NCBI GenBank assembly: GCA_964459445.1
Contig: CAYWMP010000043.1
Coordinates: 1-35,787, forward strand
Direction of reading: 5' to 3'
Source of the DNA: CAYWMP01 sp964459445
GTDB taxonomy: Bacteria; Desulfobacterota; DSM-4660; Desulfatiglandales; HGW-15
Length of the DNA stretch: 35,787 nt
A model generated the notes under the pieces. That model worked only from the letters and a program-made list of their open reading frames with translations. It searched no databases and was not told the origin of the DNA. Positions within the stretch are counted from its first letter, which is position 1. Each line of letters starts with the position of its first letter. The position numbers were made by a program, and so were the translations under genes. Shown here one piece after another: positions 31,991 to 35,787 of this stretch.

Positions 31991-33031
31991 ATGAACGCTT
32001 TTGAGAGAATGGATACGGCCATCAATTTGAGACCGACGGATCGTGTCCCCAACGCACCTTTTTACGAGGCGCCCATCTGCACCTACTTCGGTTCAACCTT
32101 CAGGGACGCGCTGCTCGAAGGTCGGGCCATGGTGGATGCCCATCTTGCGGCCCTCGAAGAATTCAGGTTCGATTGGATCATGGTGGGCATGGGACTTATC
32201 GGCGGCATCATCCCGGAGGCCCTGGGGTGTCAGGTCGCTTATCCTGAAGACGCCTTTCCTATCATCAAAAAAACCGTGGTCAAATCCATGGCCGATATCG
32301 ATCCTGTGTCCAAAGCGGGCAGCCATACCAAGAAAATGGAGCGGTTTTTGGAAGGTGTTTCCTTACTGCATCATGAGTTAAAGGGACAGGTCCCTATCGC
32401 CTGCGAGTACATCTCTCCTTTCACCATCGCCACCCGCTTGAGGGGTACCAATGAAATCATGGAAGACATTTATGATCATCCGGGTTTGGTGCACGAGTTA
32501 CAAAAGGCATTGGTTCCCTTTGATATTGAGGTGGGAAGGCTGCTCATCGAGGCAGGGGTCGAATACATCTTCTATGGCGCCGACATGGAGTGTCCGTTGT
32601 TGATTTCTCCCGAGCATTACCGGGAGTTTATCCATGAGCCGACAAGCGAGGTCGTCAACGCCCTTGCCGATATGGGCGGTCGGGTGCTTCCCCATATGTG
32701 CGGCGAAATCATCAATACCGGAATTGTGGATATGCTCATGGAAATGGACATCCTTGGCATCATGCCCGGCAACCTCACCCAGGAGTCGGTTCTGGATCTA
32801 CGGTTGCTCAAGGAAAAGGTCGGGGAACGGATCTGCGTTTTTGACAACCTCAATCCCAACGGCAGTCTTTTGAACGGCACACCCGATGAAGTGGCCAGGG
32901 AAACCAGGGGCCATCTCGAAAGGGCCAGAGGCATGTCTGGGTACCTGTTCTCCACTTCGGGCACCACGTCGCCTGTGATACCTCGGGAAAATTTCGATGC
33001 GATGAATCGGGAGGTACTGAATTTTGAATAG
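31991..33031 (+). CDS. Uroporphyrinogen decarboxylase-family (MtaA/CmuA-like) protein
   Basis: A 346-residue TIM-barrel protein of the UroD superfamily. Being fused by overlap to an MttB-like gene points to the methylcobamide:CoM/THF methyltransferase branch (MtaA, MtbA, CmuA), which moves a methyl group from a corrinoid protein, rather than haem synthesis. Two of the usual zinc ligands are visible, H235 and C237 (LPHMCGE). The third, normally a Cys near the C-terminus, is absent: the equivalent FSTSGTTSPVIPRENF (about 322-337) has Ser, Thr and Gly. Zinc chemistry may therefore be altered. ATG 31991 is preceded by AAGAGGAGAAGAAG. It overlaps the next gene by 8 bp. Confidence 0.82.
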   Translation: MNAFERMDTAINLRPTDRVPNAPFYEAPICTYFGSTFRDALLEGRAMVDAHLAALEEFRFDWIMVGMGLIGGIIPEALGCQVAYPEDAFPIIKKTVVKSMADIDPVSKAGSHTKKMERFLEGVSLLHHELKGQVPIACEYISPFTIATRLRGTNEIMEDIYDHPGLVHELQKALVPFDIEVGRLLIEAGVEYIFYGADMECPLLISPEHYREFIHEPTSEVVNALADMGGRVLPHMCGEIINTGIVDMLMEMDILGIMPGNLTQESVLDLRLLKEKVGERICVFDNLNPNGSLLNGTPDEVARETRGHLERARGMSGYLFSTSGTTSPVIPRENFDAMNREVLNFE

Positions 33032-34433
33032 AGCCCTTATCAACCTCGACGAACAGGCCTTGGATACCATCCATGCTCACTCGCTGGAGATTTTGAGGGA
33101 TACGGGAATTCGGTTTCCCAGTAATTTGGCCCTGGAGGTCTTTAAGAACCACGGCTTCCGGGTCGAAGAATCCACGGTCTTTTTCAAAGAAAAGGATATT
33201 CTAAGCGCCTTGGAAACCGCTCCCGAGGCTTTTACAATTGAAGCGCGCAATCCCGCTAAAGGCATGCGTATTGGAGCAGGCAGCTATGTTGTGGCGCCCG
33301 GATATGGTCCGCCCTTTATCATAGAGCCTTCCGGCGAGAAGCGGAATGCCGTTCTGGATGACGTCCATAAGTTCTGCAAGCTGGTACAGACCTCAGAACA
33401 CCTGGACTTTAACAGCGCCATCGTGGTTCAGCCCAATGATGTGGCGCCGGAAACAGCCTATCTGGACCTCCTCTTGGCCACCCTCTCCCTCACGGACAAG
33501 CCCATCATGGGAAGCTCGGCATCCGCTGAAGCGGCGAAGGATTCCTTGAAACTGGCTGAAATGGTCTGGGGACATAGGGCCAAGCCGGTGATGCTTTCGC
33601 TTATCAATTCCCTCTCACCCCTTCAATATGCCACGGAAATGGTTGAAGCCCTGATGGTGTTTGCAGAAGCCGGACAGCCCTTGGTCATCCATTCCGCCTG
33701 CTCTCTGGGGGTCAGCGGCCCCATAACCATCGCAGGTTCCTTGGTAGTCTCAAATGCCACTACCCTGGCCGGCATCTGCCTGTCTCAACTGATCAAACCG
33801 GGTGCCCCGGTCGTTTACGGGTTGGGAGGCACTGCGGTTAATATGAATACAGGCGCTTACAGGAACGCCTCGCCGGAAGATGTCAAACATACCGCCATTG
33901 CCGCAGCCTTGGGGCGCTACTACAAAATGCCCTGCCGGGGTCAGGGGGCGTTGACGGAATCATTCTGCCTCGACTACCAGGCGGGCATGGAGTCGACCAT
34001 GATGTTGACTTCAGGCGCACTCAGCGGTGTTAATGTATGCATCCACGCCTGCGGGACCTTGGATTCCATGATAGCCATGAGCTTTGAAAAATTCATCGCG
34101 GACGAGGATCTCTGCGGCGCCCTAAAGAAACTTATCAATCCCATTGAACTCACCGAAGAGGCCTTTGCCATGGACTTGATCAAAAAGATGGGAACCTCCG
34201 GGAACTACCTTATGGAAGATCACACTTTGAAGCGGTGTAGGACCGAATTCTATGCTTCCGATTTTCGCCTCAACACCTCCCATGATAAATGGAGAGAAAT
34301 GGAACACAAAGATGTTGAAGAAAGGGTGGGGTTGATCATTGAAGACCGGTTGGCCTCCTACACCAAGCCCGACATGGATCCGGGACTGGAGAAAGACTTG
34401 ATCGGGTACGTGAATAAAAGAAAGGAACAGTGA
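33024..34433 (+). CDS. MttB-family (trimethylamine/betaine) corrinoid methyltransferase, non-pyrrolysine
   Basis: A 469-residue TIM-barrel methyltransferase of the MttB superfamily, which transfers a methyl group from a quaternary or tertiary amine to a cognate corrinoid protein. Typical blocks are HAHSLEILRDTGIRF near the N-terminus, then GGTAVNMNTGAYRNASPED, and SGALSGVNVCIHACGTLDSMIAMSFEKF split over the C-terminal third. There is no in-frame amber codon, so it lacks pyrrolysine, like MtgB-type glycine-betaine enzymes. Start TTG 33024 overlaps the UroD-like stop by 8 bp and has GGAGGT nine to ten bases upstream; coupling is likely. The matching corrinoid protein and its reductive activator are not in the window. 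The substrate is unknown. Confidence 0.87.
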   Translation: MNRALINLDEQALDTIHAHSLEILRDTGIRFPSNLALEVFKNHGFRVEESTVFFKEKDILSALETAPEAFTIEARNPAKGMRIGAGSYVVAPGYGPPFIIEPSGEKRNAVLDDVHKFCKLVQTSEHLDFNSAIVVQPNDVAPETAYLDLLLATLSLTDKPIMGSSASAEAAKDSLKLAEMVWGHRAKPVMLSLINSLSPLQYATEMVEALMVFAEAGQPLVIHSACSLGVSGPITIAGSLVVSNATTLAGICLSQLIKPGAPVVYGLGGTAVNMNTGAYRNASPEDVKHTAIAAALGRYYKMPCRGQGALTESFCLDYQAGMESTMMLTSGALSGVNVCIHACGTLDSMIAMSFEKFIADEDLCGALKKLINPIELTEEAFAMDLIKKMGTSGNYLMEDHTLKRCRTEFYASDFRLNTSHDKWREMEHKDVEERVGLIIEDRLASYTKPDMDPGLEKDLIGYVNKRKEQ

Positions 34434-34443
34434 ATCTCCTTAC

Positions 34444-34489
34444 AAAAAAGGCGGAGCTCCACGGATTTTCTCAAGACCTCCGCTCTTTT
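34444..34489. terminator. Bidirectional intrinsic terminator between convergent genes
   Basis: aaaaaaggcggag (34444-34456) pairs with ctccgctctttt (34478-34489) through gcggag/ctccgc and flanking A-T pairs. It gives T-rich ends on both strands and serves both the MttB-like gene and the convergent MFS gene. Confidence 0.7.
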
Positions 34490-34496
34490 CAATATT

Positions 34497-35723
34497 TCAT
34501 GAATATGCACTAATCCTCGGCGGTAGCATCAGCCTGATGAGCAAGAAGCCGACCAGGGCCAGCCCGGTAAGCACGAGAAAAAAGATCTGATAGCTTCCGG
34601 TTATGTCAAAGGTGCGCCCGGCCAGGAAAGGCCCGACCGCACCGCCGATCGTGCCGCTGAACAGGACGATCCCAAAAAGGACTCCGTGCGAGCCGGTGCC
34701 AAATAGCTCGGCTACAGTGGGAGACACCACTGTGAAAAAACCGCCGTGGGCAAAGCCATAGATCGCGGCAAAGAGGAATAGCGTCCACGCTTCTCTTGCC
34801 ACCAACAGCCAGATAAGACCACAGATCAACACGATGAAACAGATGGTCAGGGAGCGCTTTCCTCCTATCCTGTCGTTCGCCGTGCCCATCACAATCCGGC
34901 CCAGCATACTCATCCCCCCGATCGACGAGAGGACCCCTGCCGCCGTCGCCGGAGGGATCCCCAGATCCGTGGCATGCGGTACGATGTGTACTACCATTGT
35001 CAGCAGGCAGAAAAAAATGGCAAACTCTGCCACGCACATAGCCCAAAACTGGCGTTTACGGACGGCCACCCTCAGGGGTACATCTCGTTCCTTGGACCCG
35101 GTCTCTAAGCCTGAAGGCTGACTGCTTTTACCATCGGGTAAAAGACCAATCCCCTGCGGATCTCGGCGCAGTAGCTGAGCCACAGTCACGAGTATGACCA
35201 ATGTCGCTGCACCTATGATGAGGTAGGAGTTGCGCCATCCGTAGGCGGTTATGAGTGCAGTGGCAATCAACGGCACCAGGAGCTGACCGAACCCTGTGCC
35301 CACCTTTACAATTCCGGTCATCATACCCATGCGCCTTATGAACCATCGCGCTATCGTAGACAGCGTGATAACATCATGAGTGCTCAGGCCTATGCCTACC
35401 AGCACCCCGTACAGCAGATAGAGCTGCCACGACGCCTCCATGCGGGCCATCAGCAGGTAACCGAGCCCGAACGAGATCCCTGACACAACGATGATGACCC
35501 TGGGACCAATCCTGTCGTTCAGCCTGCCTGCAAGAATCCCAACAGCGCCCATGATCAAGAAGGCCAATGACGACGCCCCTGATATCGTCGCCCGCGACCA
35601 GCCGAATTCGGCCTGGAATTCCTTGAAAAAGACTCCGTAAGTAAACATCGCACCGATGCATACCGCCTGGATGATGAAACCGGCCGCCACCATGTTGTAG
35701 CCGTAGAAGTACTTCGCTCTCAC
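34497..35723 (-). CDS. MFS transporter, OFA (oxalate/formate antiporter)-like
   Basis: A 408-residue inner-membrane carrier with 12 predicted spans in two six-helix halves, separated by a charged loop at about 190-218 (RRDPQGIGLLPDGKSSQPSG). The MFS A-like motif GRLNDRIGPRVIIV (about 65-78) lies between TM2 and TM3, and GRIVMGTANDRIGGKRS (about 275-291) is its repeat in half two. NMVAAGFIIQAVCIGAMFTYGVFFKEFQAEFGWSRA, spread over about 10-45, is typical of the OFA/monocarboxylate branch. It probably moves an organic acid. It is convergent with the methyltransferase gene, and no partner gene is visible before the window end. Confidence 0.86.
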   Translation of the reverse strand: MRAKYFYGYNMVAAGFIIQAVCIGAMFTYGVFFKEFQAEFGWSRATISGASSLAFLIMGAVGILAGRLNDRIGPRVIIVVSGISFGLGYLLMARMEASWQLYLLYGVLVGIGLSTHDVITLSTIARWFIRRMGMMTGIVKVGTGFGQLLVPLIATALITAYGWRNSYLIIGAATLVILVTVAQLLRRDPQGIGLLPDGKSSQPSGLETGSKERDVPLRVAVRKRQFWAMCVAEFAIFFCLLTMVVHIVPHATDLGIPPATAAGVLSSIGGMSMLGRIVMGTANDRIGGKRSLTICFIVLICGLIWLLVAREAWTLFLFAAIYGFAHGGFFTVVSPTVAELFGTGSHGVLFGIVLFSGTIGGAVGPFLAGRTFDITGSYQIFFLVLTGLALVGFLLIRLMLPPRISAYS

Positions 35724-35787
35724 ATTAAACTCCTAGCCAAACATATTTGAAATTTGCGTCACTTCGATGCCACGTTGGTTGGTATCC

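Noticed and set aside
31991..33031. Haem-pathway HemE
   Set aside because: The HxC zinc motif, the C-terminal SGTTSPVIPREN segment and coupling to an MttB-like gene fit corrinoid methyltransferases rather than uroporphyrinogen decarboxylase.
33024..34433. Pyrrolysine-containing MttB
   Set aside because: The frame has no internal amber codon over its full family length.

Overview
The window reads as about 36 kb of accessory chromosome from an anaerobic, probably sulfate-reducing or syntrophic bacterium of the Desulfobacterota type. This is inferred from gene content: a tungsten-type aldehyde:ferredoxin oxidoreductase, an MttB-like corrinoid methyltransferase with a UroD/MtaA-like partner, a BMP-type ABC importer, hybrid histidine kinases, and repeat-rich intergenic DNA. 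No rRNA, tRNA, CRISPR array, transposase or phage gene was seen.

Layout. (1) 1-9927, + strand: an uptake and catabolism cassette. It holds the C-terminal end of a BMP-family substrate-binding protein (broken at the window edge), its two-domain ATPase, two permeases, a xylulokinase-like FGGY kinase, an aldehyde ferredoxin oxidoreductase and a protein with two class II aldolase-like domains. This suggests import of a nucleoside or sugar, phosphorylation, aldol cleavage and ferredoxin-linked oxidation of an aldehyde. (2) 10051-12553, +: a tightly packed trio of a UbiA prenyltransferase, a CruF-like carotenoid-type membrane protein and a transglutaminase-fold protein. (3) 12621-18103: a DUF4143 AAA ATPase; a MarR-GNAT fusion with two palindromic operators on its promoter; a TetR regulator and a DUF418 membrane protein with an AcrR-box-like operator; and a small exported protein. 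(4) 18528-22464, - strand: a hybrid histidine kinase and an aldose 1-epimerase. (5) 23060-28299, +: a fold-III PLP decarboxylase-like protein, an SDR, an ABM-domain protein, a small membrane protein and a 7TM-PAS histidine kinase. (6) 28398-34433, +: a class V aminotransferase, a GntR regulator, a DapF-like epimerase, and an overlapping UroD-like/MttB-like methyltransferase pair. (7) 34497-35723, -: an MFS transporter.

The most unusual signal is non-coding. Three complete copies and one truncated copy of a dispersed element fold on paper into the same four-way shape: a closing stem around three successive hairpins, about 127-133 nt. The copies lie at 2438-2564, 22744-22873 and 31799-31931, with a remnant at 30609-30637. 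Sequence differs between copies, but pairing is kept, including a C-G to T-A exchange in hairpin 1 and a third hairpin of nearly unrelated sequence. All four are in the same orientation 5' of a + strand gene, and one splits the BMP transporter operon. They sit inside larger repeats with inverted arms. A fifth locus (16180-16410) has related arms with another palindrome apparently inserted into one of them. Other non-coding signals are a candidate promoter-to-terminator small RNA (about 22550-22690), a 210-bp imperfect palindrome (15190-15400), and two tracts of an 8-bp unit at gene stop codons.

All functions are read from motifs by eye; no database search was possible.
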